The position numbers and the translations under genes are program-made. This document shows positions 51,876 to 61,212 of a stretch of DNA of 64,000 bases, piece by piece. The notes under the pieces are model-generated. The model was not told the origin of the DNA. It saw only the letters and a program-made list of their open reading frames with translations, and did not search any database. The DNA lies in NCBI RefSeq assembly GCF_019132845.1, contig NZ_JAHSPR010000008.1:1-64000 (forward strand), in the 5' to 3' direction. Within the stretch, counting starts at the first letter, position 1. Each line of letters starts with the position of its first letter. The DNA comes from Advenella alkanexedens (lineage in GTDB: Bacteria; Pseudomonadota; Gammaproteobacteria; Burkholderiales; Burkholderiaceae_B).

Positions 51876-53039
51876 ATGAAACACGAAATTGAACAGCAAT
51901 GGGTACATGTCAGCTATAAGGAAACCAGCAAGTTCACCGAAACCTATGGTTTTGTGGGCAGTCAGGGAACCGTCAATCTCGAAGGCGTACTGATCAAGCC
52001 CAAAAAACACGATAGAAAAACCGTCTTTCTCATGATGCACCCCAGTTCCACCTTGCAATTGCTGCCGCTTCCAAATGCAATGGCCGCAAACGGGTATCCG
52101 GTTTTGTGCATGGGAAGCCGCTATGTCAAAAATGATTCAGCCCTCATCTATGAAAAAATCCTTCTTGATCTTGGCGCTTGCGTTCGTTATGCCAAAGGCC
52201 AACTGGGCTATGAAAATGTGATTCTGCTGGGTTGGTCGGGGGGGGGTTCATTGGCCCTGTTCTACCAGTCTCAGGCCCAAAATCCCACCATTACCCATAC
52301 GCCCGCCGGTGATATGGTGGATATCAAAGAGTCCGGTCTGACACCTGCTGACGGCATCGTTCTTGAAGCGGCTCACCGCTCGCGGGCACGCTGCTTAAGC
52401 GAATGGATAGACCCGTCGGTCATTGATGAACTCAACCCGGACAGAAGAAACCCCGAATTTGACCTGTATTCACCTTCCCTTTCTGTTCAGCCGCCCTACC
52501 CGCAGCAATGGCTGCAGGCTTATCGCCAGGCACAACTGGCGCGCGTACGGCGTATCACTGATTGGGTGCAGGAAACCCTGGAAACCCTGAAAAAACGCAA
52601 TACGGCTGAAATAGAGCGCTGTTTCGTCACCCATCGCACCATGGCGGAACCGCGTTTCCTGGACGGCAGCATCGACCCGAATGACAGAAAAATCGGACAT
52701 TGTTACATGGGTATTCCCGAAACCGTTAATACCGGTCCGGTTGGTCTTGCCCGCTTTTCCACTTTACGCTCCTGGTTATCGCAATGGTCCATAGACCACT
52801 CAAGAGCAGACGGTGAGTCTTGTGCCAGACATATTACGGTTCCCTTGCTGGCCATCGAACACAGTGCAGATGATGCCGTGCCCCAACGCGATATCGGTTT
52901 AATGTACCAGGCCTATAACAGTACCGACAAGCAAATGCATTGCATCAAAGGTGCGAATCATTACTTCAAGGGACAGGCAGAGGAACTGGCCCAGGCCATT
53001 GCCTTAATTACCGACTGGACCCAGAAACATAACTGGTAA
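51876..53039 (+). CDS. Alpha/beta hydrolase with a G9 tract at the catalytic elbow
   Basis: This 387-residue hydrolase has nucleophile S121 in LLGWSGGGSLALF and a C-terminal histidine in GANHYFKGQ; VPLLAIEHSADDAVP probably gives the aspartate. The serine elbow codons contain nine consecutive G's (52238-52246), a site prone to slippage. In the operon it follows the VOC gene by 44 bp and precedes a Bug receptor. It may hydrolyse a ring-fission product or an ester. Confidence 0.8.
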   Translation: MKHEIEQQWVHVSYKETSKFTETYGFVGSQGTVNLEGVLIKPKKHDRKTVFLMMHPSSTLQLLPLPNAMAANGYPVLCMGSRYVKNDSALIYEKILLDLGACVRYAKGQLGYENVILLGWSGGGSLALFYQSQAQNPTITHTPAGDMVDIKESGLTPADGIVLEAAHRSRARCLSEWIDPSVIDELNPDRRNPEFDLYSPSLSVQPPYPQQWLQAYRQAQLARVRRITDWVQETLETLKKRNTAEIERCFVTHRTMAEPRFLDGSIDPNDRKIGHCYMGIPETVNTGPVGLARFSTLRSWLSQWSIDHSRADGESCARHITVPLLAIEHSADDAVPQRDIGLMYQAYNSTDKQMHCIKGANHYFKGQAEELAQAIALITDWTQKHNW

Positions 53040-53088
53040 ACAGACCATAAGCTGCACACTATTTTAAAATAAACCGGAGACAATCAAC

Positions 53089-54087
53089 ATGTTGAACTCA
53101 ATACAATATCGCAGTTCCCGCTTTGGCTCATTTTTTCTGGGCCTGTCCGCAGGCATGGCCCTTCTGCTCGCGCAGCCAGCCATTGCCCAGGAGTATCCGA
53201 AAAAAACCATCAAATGGATTGTCCCATACGGAGCAGGTGGTGCCTCTGATATTCTGGCCCGACTGCTTGGTGAGCAAATTGGTGCCGAACTGAAACAACA
53301 GATCATCATTGAAAACCGCCCCGGTGCCGGTGGCACGATCGGGACGGCCGCCCTGGCCAAAGCCCCTGCCGATGGGTACACATTGGCAACCGCCGATAAC
53401 AGCACCCTGTTCAATAACTGGCATCTTTTCAATAACTTGAATTACAGGCAGAATGATTTTGAGTATGTGGCAACAACCGTACATCTGCCTTTGCTGTTGA
53501 TCGTCAATACAGAAAGCAATGTCACCAATTATCAGGAATGGCTGGAATGGGTCAAACAAAGCCCGAACAAAATCAGTTATGCCTCTCCGGGCATCGGATC
53601 ACCCCATCATATCGCCATGGAAACCTTAAGTGACCGGGAAAAAATCAACATGGTTCACGTTCCCTACCGGGGTGATGCGGCCGCTATGACTGATCTTGTT
53701 GGTGGCCAAATCCAAACTGCCCTGGTTGGCGTTGCCAATGCCCGGCAATACCAGAACGACCCTCGTGTGCGCTTTCTGGCGGTTACCTGGCCGTCACGTT
53801 TAAGCAGCACGCCCAATGTGCCAACGTTCGAAGAACTGGGCGTAAAAGACTTCAGGGGGAGCGCGGAACAGGGTATTATCATGCCGGCAGGCGTACCCAA
53901 AGAGATTGTCAATCGCTGGAACGCGGAAATAACCAAAGCACTTGAAATACCTGCCGTCCGTGAAAAACTGGAGGTTCTGGGCATGTATCCTGTAGCATCC
54001 ACACCGGAAGCCTTCAAGTCTTATGTTGATGAGCGGGCCAAACAGGCAGGGGAAATCATCAGGAAAAGTGGTATCACGGTTAATTGA
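53089..54087 (+). CDS. Bug/TctC-family periplasmic receptor
   Basis: This 332-residue protein has a signal peptide (SFFLGLSAGMALLLAQPAIA) and IKWIVPYGAGGASDILARLLGEQIG, ENRPGAGGTIGTAALAKAPADGYT and MVHVPYRGDAAAMTDLVGGQ. It is the third gene of the VOC-hydrolase operon. As with the others, no TctA or TctB is present in the window. Confidence 0.88.
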   Translation: MLNSIQYRSSRFGSFFLGLSAGMALLLAQPAIAQEYPKKTIKWIVPYGAGGASDILARLLGEQIGAELKQQIIIENRPGAGGTIGTAALAKAPADGYTLATADNSTLFNNWHLFNNLNYRQNDFEYVATTVHLPLLLIVNTESNVTNYQEWLEWVKQSPNKISYASPGIGSPHHIAMETLSDREKINMVHVPYRGDAAAMTDLVGGQIQTALVGVANARQYQNDPRVRFLAVTWPSRLSSTPNVPTFEELGVKDFRGSAEQGIIMPAGVPKEIVNRWNAEITKALEIPAVREKLEVLGMYPVASTPEAFKSYVDERAKQAGEIIRKSGITVN

Positions 54088-54113
54088 CGGCACTTATGCG
54101 GCCAGCCTGGTGA

Positions 54114-54141
54114 TTGCTATCCAAAGACTTGAGACTATAAT
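54114..54141 (+). promoter_or_regulatory. Candidate sigma-70 promoter for the sigma-54 activator gene
   Basis: TTGCTA (54114-54119), a 16-bp gap and a perfect TATAAT (54136-54141) lie 39 bp before the ATG, in the short gap after the Bug gene. It suggests the activator is transcribed on its own. Confidence 0.5.
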
Positions 54142-54179
54142 GTCATTTCTCCGTCTCACGCTCATTTGAAGATTTCGGC

Positions 54180-55184
54180 ATGTCAAACCCCACACCGGTT
54201 AATGAGATAATTGGCAACCATCCTTCCATGGTTGAATTGAAAAACCTGATCACCAAGGTGGCCCGCAGCAAAGTCAGCACGGTCCTGATCTACGGCGAAA
54301 CCGGCACCGGCAAGGGGCTGGTTGCACGCACGCTCCATGAACAATCCAGCCGCGCCAGTCACCTCTTTACGGAAATCAATTGCGCCGCCATTCCTGGCAA
54401 CCTGCTCGAGTCTGAACTGTTCGGACACGAGCGGGGCTCATTCACCGGTGCGGTCGATAAAAAAATGGGGTTATTGGAAGTCTCCAACGGTGGCACCGTG
54501 TTTCTGGATGAGATACGTGAACTTGACCCTATTATGCAGGCCAAAATCCTGACCTTACTGGACAGCCGCCGTTTCCGGCGCATTGGCTCGGTGCAGGAGC
54601 AGTCTACCGACCTGCGCTTTATTGCCGCCACCAATAAGATACTGCTGAATGAGGTGTCGGCCGGCAAGTTTCGGGACGATCTTTATTATCGGCTCCAGGT
54701 GGTTTCCATCAACATTCCTCCTTTACGGGAGCGCGGAGACGATGTTTTTGTACTGGTAGACCGTTTCCTGAAAAAATACAATGCCCTGCATGATGCTCAT
54801 TTCACGGAAATAAGCACAGCCGTCAAGGAAATTTTTCAACAATACCGTTGGCCAGGCAATGTCCGTGAGCTTGGCAATTTACTGGAGCGGATTTGTATTC
54901 TGGAGGAAGGGGAAGTCATTACTGAAAAACACTTGCCATCTCGTATTATCCGCGAGGCAAACGGACAAAGCGCCATGATCCCGGATAATACGGCAGGCAG
55001 CACCGGTCATGATGACGCCCTATCAGCCAGTGATTATTTCGAACAGACGGCACGCTTCCAGAAGTCACTCATTTTGCAGGCCCTAAAACGCAGTGCCGGC
55101 AACCAGACTCTGGCTGCCAGCATCCTGGGCATATCCCGTCATGCCTTGCGTCACCAACTGTCCAGGCTTGGAATAACGCCCTGA
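54180..55184 (+). CDS. Sigma-54-dependent activator without a sensor domain
   Basis: This 334-residue enhancer-binding protein consists of the AAA+ domain and a Fis-type HTH. Walker A GETGTGKG (39-46), the sigma-54 loop GSFTGA (86-91, instead of GAFTGA), Walker B VFLDE (107-111) and the C-terminal NQTLAASILGISRHALRHQL are visible. It has no N-terminal receiver, GAF or PAS domain, as in PspF-type proteins, so activity must be set by a partner or by expression. The likely targets are the flanking catabolic operons, but no clear -24/-12 promoter was found. Confidence 0.85.
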   Translation: MSNPTPVNEIIGNHPSMVELKNLITKVARSKVSTVLIYGETGTGKGLVARTLHEQSSRASHLFTEINCAAIPGNLLESELFGHERGSFTGAVDKKMGLLEVSNGGTVFLDEIRELDPIMQAKILTLLDSRRFRRIGSVQEQSTDLRFIAATNKILLNEVSAGKFRDDLYYRLQVVSINIPPLRERGDDVFVLVDRFLKKYNALHDAHFTEISTAVKEIFQQYRWPGNVRELGNLLERICILEEGEVITEKHLPSRIIREANGQSAMIPDNTAGSTGHDDALSASDYFEQTARFQKSLILQALKRSAGNQTLAASILGISRHALRHQLSRLGITP

Positions 55185-55201
55185 GCCCACAGAAACCGAC
55201 A

Positions 55202-56158
55202 TCAGTTGGCCTGGATCTGGTGTTGGTCCGCCAGCTTTTTCCATCGCTCAAGATCACCCGAAACGCGCTGGGCAAACTCCTCACTGCTCATGGCAGAGGG
55301 AACCGTCCCATCCATCTCGAGCAAACGTGCCAGCTGTTTGGACTGACTGATTTCATTCAGTGCCTCATTCAGGGTTTCAATGAATTCGGGCGATGTGCCC
55401 GCAGGTGCAAAAATCCCCACCCAAATATCCACGTCATAGCCCGGCAGGGTTTGTGAAGCGGGCGGCAAGTCAGGAAATGCAGGATGTACGCCCGGTGCCG
55501 TTGTTGCCAGCAATTTTACCTTGCCGGTGGGCAACAATGGCGCCAAAGAACTGTAGTTGGCCAGCATAATGTCCAGCCGTTCACCGGCAAGGTCGGCAGC
55601 CGCATTGGCCGCTCCTTTATATGGCACATGCGTCATTTTCACATCGGCCGAATCTTCCATTAATGTTGTGGCCAAGTGCGCCAGTGAGCCAATTCCCGAT
55701 GATCCATAATTGACGGCACCAGGACTCATGCGGGCTTTGTTCATGACATCCGGCAATGAGGCATAGGGCTTCTGCGCGGGAACCGCGATCACCAGTGGTC
55801 CCTGCCCGATCATGGCAACGGGCGTAAAGCTCTTGATGGGGTCATAGGGCAAAGACGGTTGCGTGGCCGCGGTTGTTACAAATGTAGACGAGGTGAGTAG
55901 CAAAGTGGAACCGTCATTGGGCGCCTTTGCCACATAATTTGATCCAATGACCCCTGCCGCACCCGCCCTGTTTTCAACAATCACAGGGCGCTTGAGTTTG
56001 TCAGAAAGTAACGGAGCAATAACACGGGCAATTGAATCATTGCTGGCCCCGGTGGAAAAAGGCACCACAAGCGTGATGGGTGAGGCTGCATTAGCCTGGG
56101 AAGCCAGCAATAATACAGAGCTTAAGATAAGTGTTGCTTTGCTGATGAAGTATTTCAT
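55202..56158 (-). CDS. Bug/TctC-family periplasmic receptor
   Basis: This 318-residue protein has a signal peptide (ATLILSSVLLLASQANA) and ITLVVPFSTGASNDSIARVIAPLL, ENRAGAAGVIGSNYVAKAPNDGS and MTHVPYKGAANAAADLAGERLDIM. It is the third gene of an operon with AtuA-like and DUF4387 genes, so its ligand is probably their substrate. Confidence 0.87.
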   Translation of the reverse strand: MKYFISKATLILSSVLLLASQANAASPITLVVPFSTGASNDSIARVIAPLLSDKLKRPVIVENRAGAAGVIGSNYVAKAPNDGSTLLLTSSTFVTTAATQPSLPYDPIKSFTPVAMIGQGPLVIAVPAQKPYASLPDVMNKARMSPGAVNYGSSGIGSLAHLATTLMEDSADVKMTHVPYKGAANAAADLAGERLDIMLANYSSLAPLLPTGKVKLLATTAPGVHPAFPDLPPASQTLPGYDVDIWVGIFAPAGTSPEFIETLNEALNEISQSKQLARLLEMDGTVPSAMSSEEFAQRVSGDLERWKKLADQHQIQAN

Positions 56159-56216
56159 GATTGTCTCTTTATATTAGCTAATTATAGGTTACGTTATTTG
56201 AATGAAATTTCATTCA

Positions 56217-56537
56217 TTAAAGATCGACAGGCAGCTCCAGCAATGGCGCGTATTGTTGTGCGCCAAAAATATCGCCATCACCGGCCGAACCACTGGGTCT
56301 TTGACGGTATATTGTGAATTTGATCGCCAGACCCGGATCGTATTCAACAAAATCCGAAATACGCTCATCAGAAATATTGTACAAATCACATACTGTCTGT
56401 CTGGAAAGCGCTCCTGATTTTTTAACTGCCTGATAGGTTTCCTGATCCCTGAAAATGATATCAAACGTGATTTTATTGACACCGGCATTTTTGCTGCGAA
56501 TGGTTTTGGCTAATTGGTTCAGTTTATAGCTTGTCAT
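56217..56537 (-). CDS. DUF4387 protein
   Basis: This 106-residue protein (LAKTIRSKNAGVNKITFDIIFRDQETYQAVKKSGALSRQTVCDLYNI) matches DUF4387, almost always coded next to AtuA-family genes. Here it is 14 bp after that gene. In other genomes it is fused to AtuA-like proteins, so the two probably form a complex. Function unknown. Confidence 0.82.
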   Translation of the reverse strand: MTSYKLNQLAKTIRSKNAGVNKITFDIIFRDQETYQAVKKSGALSRQTVCDLYNISDERISDFVEYDPGLAIKFTIYRQRPSGSAGDGDIFGAQQYAPLLELPVDL

Positions 56538-56551
56538 GATAAGGCTCCTTG

Positions 56552-57913
56552 TTATACGCCAGCGGTAATCATATTGGTTGGGAAAAGTTCAAACACATCA
56601 TCAACAGGCATGGTGTGGTTAAGTGTCCAGCGATAGGCGGCACTGGCTTCAACCACCTCATCCAACGGGAAGGATACCGAGCCTGCGGTGCCTTTAACAT
56701 CAGGCAAGCGGGCATAAAACATCTGGCGCAGACCGATCAATGTCAGCTCTTCCGCCATTTCACGCGTTGGTGCAACGCCCTGTACCAGGACACCCACTTC
56801 ATGTCCTGTCTGATGCCGTAATGGTTCCAGCGCTCCCATCACACCGTCACGGCCATATACGCTGTAATGCAGCTGATAACCCTCATCACCAAACCGCTCT
56901 TGTACTTTTTCTCTGGCCCAGCCAATGACCCGGTCTATATTTGCAATGGTATAAGGGTCACGGACGCCACAAAACCCGATGAACCGCTCCCCCACTTTTC
57001 CTGAACCTTCCAGTTTTACGCGAATCTGCTGTGCAGGATGAAAACGTGAACCCGTAATTCGGGTGGTTTTCTCTGTAAGCTGTTCATAATGACAATCAGT
57101 CATATCCAGTCTACCGCCCGCAAAAAATTCTTCGAAGGGGTTTGAACGCTCATACATGGCATGACCGGCTACCGAAGCAATCGTGCAACGCTGCTCCGGG
57201 TGCATGGCGGTCACCTGGACATCATCATGAGAGATTTCCCCCATCACCGTTTCCTTGCCACCATACGGTTCGGCACAAAACGATGCGCACTCCAGAACCT
57301 TACCAAGATAGTAGGCTTTGTCCTCTGGAAAGCCCTTGAAAATCGCCGGTGCCGCAAATACGGCCGCATCGGAACTTCTTCCGCCAATAATAACATCAGC
57401 CCCCTGCTCCAGAAGCTTGATATAAGGATGTACCCCCGCGACGGCCACAATACGGTCAGTGGCATCCAGTTCGGCTTCTGTCAGGTCATCAAAACCATCC
57501 AGGCCGGTCACACTGTCCCCATTACGGATTTTCATGCGAACCGTTTCCTTATCCACTTCGGAATAAAAATAACCCAGCTTGAATTTGGGCAAATTATGTT
57601 TTTCCGCCAGTTCCTGAATAATGCGGACATACATATCAACCCGGCTATTGGAACCGGTATCACCCGCCGAACCAATAATCATGGGTACGCCCAGCCGGCG
57701 CGAAGCCAATAGCATTTCTTCCAGGTCATGCATCTGCCATGCTTGCGGACTGGTGGAGGTATCTGAACCCAAAGGCACGGGGCCGACATCATCACTGCCG
57801 GAATCCGCTGCAATAAAATCCGGTGCCGCCTGAACTCCAATATGAAAACTTTCGGTTCTCAACGGGGCAAAACCCAAATGACCGTTAGGACAAATAATCT
57901 TCATCGATTTCAT
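56552..57913 (-). CDS. AtuA-family (acyclic terpene utilization, DUF1446) protein
   Basis: This 453-residue protein has the family blocks CPNGHLGFAPLRTESF, FIAADSGSDDVGPVPLGSD, IIGSAGDTGSNSRVDMYVRII, VIIGGRSSDAAVFAAPAI and CHYEQLTEKTTRITGSRF. AtuA-like proteins are needed for citronellol/geraniol use in pseudomonads, but the biochemical step is unclear and other members serve other acids. Operon order is atuA-like, DUF4387, Bug. Confidence 0.83.
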   Translation of the reverse strand: MKSMKIICPNGHLGFAPLRTESFHIGVQAAPDFIAADSGSDDVGPVPLGSDTSTSPQAWQMHDLEEMLLASRRLGVPMIIGSAGDTGSNSRVDMYVRIIQELAEKHNLPKFKLGYFYSEVDKETVRMKIRNGDSVTGLDGFDDLTEAELDATDRIVAVAGVHPYIKLLEQGADVIIGGRSSDAAVFAAPAIFKGFPEDKAYYLGKVLECASFCAEPYGGKETVMGEISHDDVQVTAMHPEQRCTIASVAGHAMYERSNPFEEFFAGGRLDMTDCHYEQLTEKTTRITGSRFHPAQQIRVKLEGSGKVGERFIGFCGVRDPYTIANIDRVIGWAREKVQERFGDEGYQLHYSVYGRDGVMGALEPLRHQTGHEVGVLVQGVAPTREMAEELTLIGLRQMFYARLPDVKGTAGSVSFPLDEVVEASAAYRWTLNHTMPVDDVFELFPTNMITAGV

Positions 57914-58396
57914 GTTTCTACTCTCTTGTATGGCATTAAAAATTTACGCATTCGCGTAATCCACACTACATACAGCAAAATACATGCCAATTTTCATTAA
58001 TAAAAAAATCGTTTAATATCAATGAGTTAATGAATCCAGTGTTATTTATTTATTTTTTAATGTGAGCAATTTTCACGCTATAATGCGTGCAAATAACACA
58101 TTAATCATCTTTTGCAAGCTACGCAATACTCGTTCCCATGCTCTGCGTTGGAAAGCCCGCCTCCCAGCCATTAAAAAGCCCACCTTGATCTACATCACGC
58201 GTAAATAATTATTTCTTGACAGCCAATGCATTCTCCCTTAAATTTGTCCGTACATTACAAACATACGTACAAATATAATAATTCTTATAAGACATCCAAC
58301 AAAGCAGCACTCCCAAAGGATGCCCAACCCTATGTATTGCCACCCATCACGGGTGATTCCAATACGACAAAACAAAAATTTTCTTCAGGAGACAAA
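57914..58396. other. AT-rich divergent intergenic region
   Basis: No gene is convincing; an open frame from 58226 that runs into the Bug gene has no RBS or signal peptide of its own. A degenerate REP-like sequence (GTTCCCATGCTCTGCGTTGG, from about 58133) is present. Promoters for the AtuA operon and the Bug gene must lie here. Confidence 0.5.
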
Positions 58397-59374
58397 ATGA
58401 AGCAAGCTCATACACGGCTATTTTCTTTGATTCTTATGGGTACCAGCATCGCTGTTGCCACACCAGCCCTGGCCGCAGACCCTTACCCCACACAACCCAT
58501 TACCCTGGTCGTCCCCTACTCTGCCGGTGGCGGCACCGATATTATTGCCAGGCATCTTAGCGACCGGCTTTCCAAGGTATTCAAGCAACCCGTCATTGTT
58601 GAAAACAAACCTGGCGCCAATGGCATTATCGGGACCCGTTCAGTCGCCACGTCAAAACCGGACGGCTACACCTACGCCCTGGTGGTCAACAGCCACCTGA
58701 TCAATCCCCTGGTCACCAAAGACATTCCTTACGATACATTCAAGGATTTCATTGGGGTCACCATGGTGGCCCGTTCTCCCCTGGCATTTTTAAGCAGTTC
58801 TACACTGGATGCCAAAAACATTAAAGACTTCCTTGCGCTGGCCAAAAAACCCGGTAACAAATTTGCCTATGGCAGCTCCGAAAACATGACCCGTCTGGTT
58901 GGAGATATGTTCAATCACTACAATAAACTGAACATGATCAGCGTTCCCTATAAAGGCGGGGCACCGCTCATGGCTGATGTTGCGGGTGGCGTGACCACCA
59001 TGGCCACAGGCAGTTTGCTGTCTTCCAGTGCTTATGTGCAGTCTGGCAAAATTACCCCGTTGGCGGTAACCGGCCAGTCCAGAACCCAAATGTGGCCAGA
59101 TGTACCCACCATGGCAGAACTGGGCTTTAAAGAATTTGATAACGTCTACGTGACTTACAGCATTTTTGCACCCGCCAAAACACCCAAACCTTTGCTGGAC
59201 AGCATGCAACAAGCCGTGGCTCAGGTCATTAACCAGCCCGACATGAAAGAAATCCTGCAAAAACAGGCTGCCGAACCGGTGGGTGATTCGGTTGAAAAAT
59301 TCAATGAACAGGTCAAAAAAGATTTTGAACTATGGCGCAACCTGGCGGTGGCCATTGATTTGAAACCCGTTTGA
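58397..59374 (+). CDS. Bug/TctC-family periplasmic receptor
   Basis: This 325-residue protein has a signal peptide (RLFSLILMGTSIAVATPALA) followed by ITLVVPYSAGGGTDIIARHLSDRLS, ENKPGANGIIGTRSVATSKPDGYT and SVPYKGGAPLMADVAGGV. ATG 58397 with AGGAG upstream is the start. It is 63 bp before an isocitrate-lyase-family gene on the same strand, so the ligand may be the substrate of that lyase. Confidence 0.88.
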   Translation: MKQAHTRLFSLILMGTSIAVATPALAADPYPTQPITLVVPYSAGGGTDIIARHLSDRLSKVFKQPVIVENKPGANGIIGTRSVATSKPDGYTYALVVNSHLINPLVTKDIPYDTFKDFIGVTMVARSPLAFLSSSTLDAKNIKDFLALAKKPGNKFAYGSSENMTRLVGDMFNHYNKLNMISVPYKGGAPLMADVAGGVTTMATGSLLSSSAYVQSGKITPLAVTGQSRTQMWPDVPTMAELGFKEFDNVYVTYSIFAPAKTPKPLLDSMQQAVAQVINQPDMKEILQKQAAEPVGDSVEKFNEQVKKDFELWRNLAVAIDLKPV

Positions 59375-59437
59375 TTCATTCCCGCTTAACCCTGAATACA
59401 CAGGCCTTGAACCGCATACAAGGCCTGACGGATTGCC

Positions 59438-60304
59438 ATGAACAACGAAAAACATAAGCTGAAACAAATAATTTCCCCGGGCAAACTGGTGATCGCCCCC
59501 GGTGTGTATGACCTGATTTCCGTCAAGATCGCCAGCCAAATGAACTTTGACTGCCTTTACATGACAGGTTACGGAACCGTGGCTTCTTATCTGGGCTTAC
59601 CGGATGCCGGCCTTGCCACCATGACCGACATGAACAACCGGGTAGCCGCCTTTTGCAATGCCACCGGCAAACCGGTGATTTGTGATGGAGACACCGGTTA
59701 TGGCGGCTTGCTGAACGTGGCCCATACCGTTCGCGCCTATGAAAAATCGGGCGCGGCGGCTATCCAGCTTGAAGACCAGGCGTTTCCTAAAAAATGCGGC
59801 CATACGCCAGGACGCCGGGTGACTCCTGCCGCTGACATGGTCAAGAAAATCAGGGTGGCCGTCGATACCCGCTCAAACCCCGATTTTCTGATTATTGCCC
59901 GCACCGATGCCCGAACCAGTCTTGGACTGGATGAAGCCTTGCGCCGGGGCGAACAATATGCCCGGGCTGGTGCAGACATCATTTTTATCGAATCGCCTGA
60001 AAATGAAGAGGAGATGTGGAAAATTGCCAAAACGATTGAAAAGCCCCTGCTGATCAATCTGGTGGAAACCGGCCGCACACCCATTCTGCCCCCTGCCACG
60101 TTGCAGGAAATGGGCTATGCCATTGCGATCTATCCTGCCCTGGGGTTTCTGGCCGCTGGCCAAGCACTGCAAAATGCCTACCAGCATTTGGCCACCCACC
60201 ACACATCAGTCGGGCTTGAACCCATGCTTTACAATTTTTCCGATTTCAATAAGCTGATTGGTTTCCCGGAAATTTGGGAATTTGAGAAAAAATATGCCGA
60301 CTGA
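59438..60304 (+). CDS. Isocitrate lyase/PEP mutase-family lyase
   Basis: This 288-residue TIM-barrel enzyme has the KKCGH motif (FPKKCGHTPGRRV) of C-C lyases, DGDTGYGG for the metal-bound substrate and IARTDAR. Relatives include 2-methylisocitrate lyase, dimethylmalate lyase and oxaloacetate decarboxylase. Without a prp cluster the exact substrate is open, but a methylated malate-type acid fits with the neighbouring PrpD and CitE-like genes. Confidence 0.83.
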   Translation: MNNEKHKLKQIISPGKLVIAPGVYDLISVKIASQMNFDCLYMTGYGTVASYLGLPDAGLATMTDMNNRVAAFCNATGKPVICDGDTGYGGLLNVAHTVRAYEKSGAAAIQLEDQAFPKKCGHTPGRRVTPAADMVKKIRVAVDTRSNPDFLIIARTDARTSLGLDEALRRGEQYARAGADIIFIESPENEEEMWKIAKTIEKPLLINLVETGRTPILPPATLQEMGYAIAIYPALGFLAAGQALQNAYQHLATHHTSVGLEPMLYNFSDFNKLIGFPEIWEFEKKYAD

Positions 60305-60324
60305 AACCTGAACAGAAACGCAGG

Positions 60325-60359
60325 CAAAAAAACAGGAGGCCAGGCCCCCTGTTTTTTTT
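60325..60359. terminator. Bidirectional intrinsic terminator
   Basis: A GC-rich hairpin (ACAGGAGG / CCCCCTGT, about 60332-60352) is flanked by an A-run (60326-60332) on one side and a T8 run (60352-60359) on the other. It lies between convergent genes ending at 60304 and 60378 and should stop transcription both ways. Confidence 0.85.
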
Positions 60360-60377
60360 GCCTATCGGCCTGGCCTT

Positions 60378-61193
60378 TTACGCCGCTGCAAGAATACGCT
60401 GTGCCCGTATAAACAAGGGTTTATCCAGCAGTTTTCCTTCCAGGGCAAAAGCACCCAGTCCGAATTTCTCCACGCCTTCAAGTACCCTGTGAGCCCAATC
60501 AATTTCTTTGGCAGAAGGCGCATAGCCTTCATTCACGACATCAACCTGGGCAGGATGAATACACAGTTTTGCCCCAAAACCGTAACGACGGGAACGCGCC
60601 ACATCAGCCTTCAGAACATCCTGGTTCCTGAAATCAACGGTCACGCCATCCACCGGTTTGGCCCTGCCTGCCAGACGGGACTGCAAAACCAGGGAAGAAC
60701 GCACATAATCAAGTTCTTCCTGATCTCCCTCTATCCCGGCATCAATGGCAAAATCGACTGAACCGAAAGCCAGCCGGGAAACGCGCGTGGCCTCTCCCAG
60801 CTGACGGGCGTTGTTCCAGCCCTGGACGGTTTCAATCAAGGGGATGATTTCCTGCTGGCCGTGCAGGGTTGCGGCCAGCGCTTCAAGCGCCTTTGGGTTT
60901 TGTGCCTTGGGCAGCATGACCCCCTGGAATTTACCCGACCCCAACAAGGCCACATCGCTGGCATACCAACTGGTATCCATATCATTCACACGCAGCATGA
61001 GCCGCTCCGTGAATTGACTGGCCTGACTGGTTTCAAGCCACTGACGGATGCCTTCCCGGGCACTGTCTTTGGCATCGGGAGCCACCGCATCCTCAAGATC
61101 CAGAATCACCATCCCTGCATGACTGTTCAGTGCCTTTTCAAAGCGCTCCGGGCGGTCACCCGGCACGAATAAGTAGCTTTTTGCAGTCGGCAT
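60378..61193 (-). CDS. CitE-like CoA-ester lyase (HpcH/HpaI family)
   Basis: This 271-residue TIM-barrel lyase has FVPGDRPERFEKALNSHAGMVILDLEDAV, LMLRVNDMDTSWYASD, IIPLIETVQGWNNARQLG and LCIHPAQVDVVNEGYAPSA. It is of the short, stand-alone type that cleaves malyl-, citramalyl- or similar CoA esters. It is the last gene of the operon with CaiB and acyl-CoA dehydrogenase genes, and probably carries out the final cleavage. Confidence 0.87.
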   Translation of the reverse strand: MPTAKSYLFVPGDRPERFEKALNSHAGMVILDLEDAVAPDAKDSAREGIRQWLETSQASQFTERLMLRVNDMDTSWYASDVALLGSGKFQGVMLPKAQNPKALEALAATLHGQQEIIPLIETVQGWNNARQLGEATRVSRLAFGSVDFAIDAGIEGDQEELDYVRSSLVLQSRLAGRAKPVDGVTVDFRNQDVLKADVARSRRYGFGAKLCIHPAQVDVVNEGYAPSAKEIDWAHRVLEGVEKFGLGAFALEGKLLDKPLFIRAQRILAAA

Positions 61194-61212
61194 TTTTTTC
61201 TCCTGTTCCTGC

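Noticed and set aside
58226-58396. N-terminal extension of the fourth Bug open frame
   Set aside because: The signal peptide and RBS belong to the ATG at 58397; the extension is low-complexity and lacks an RBS.
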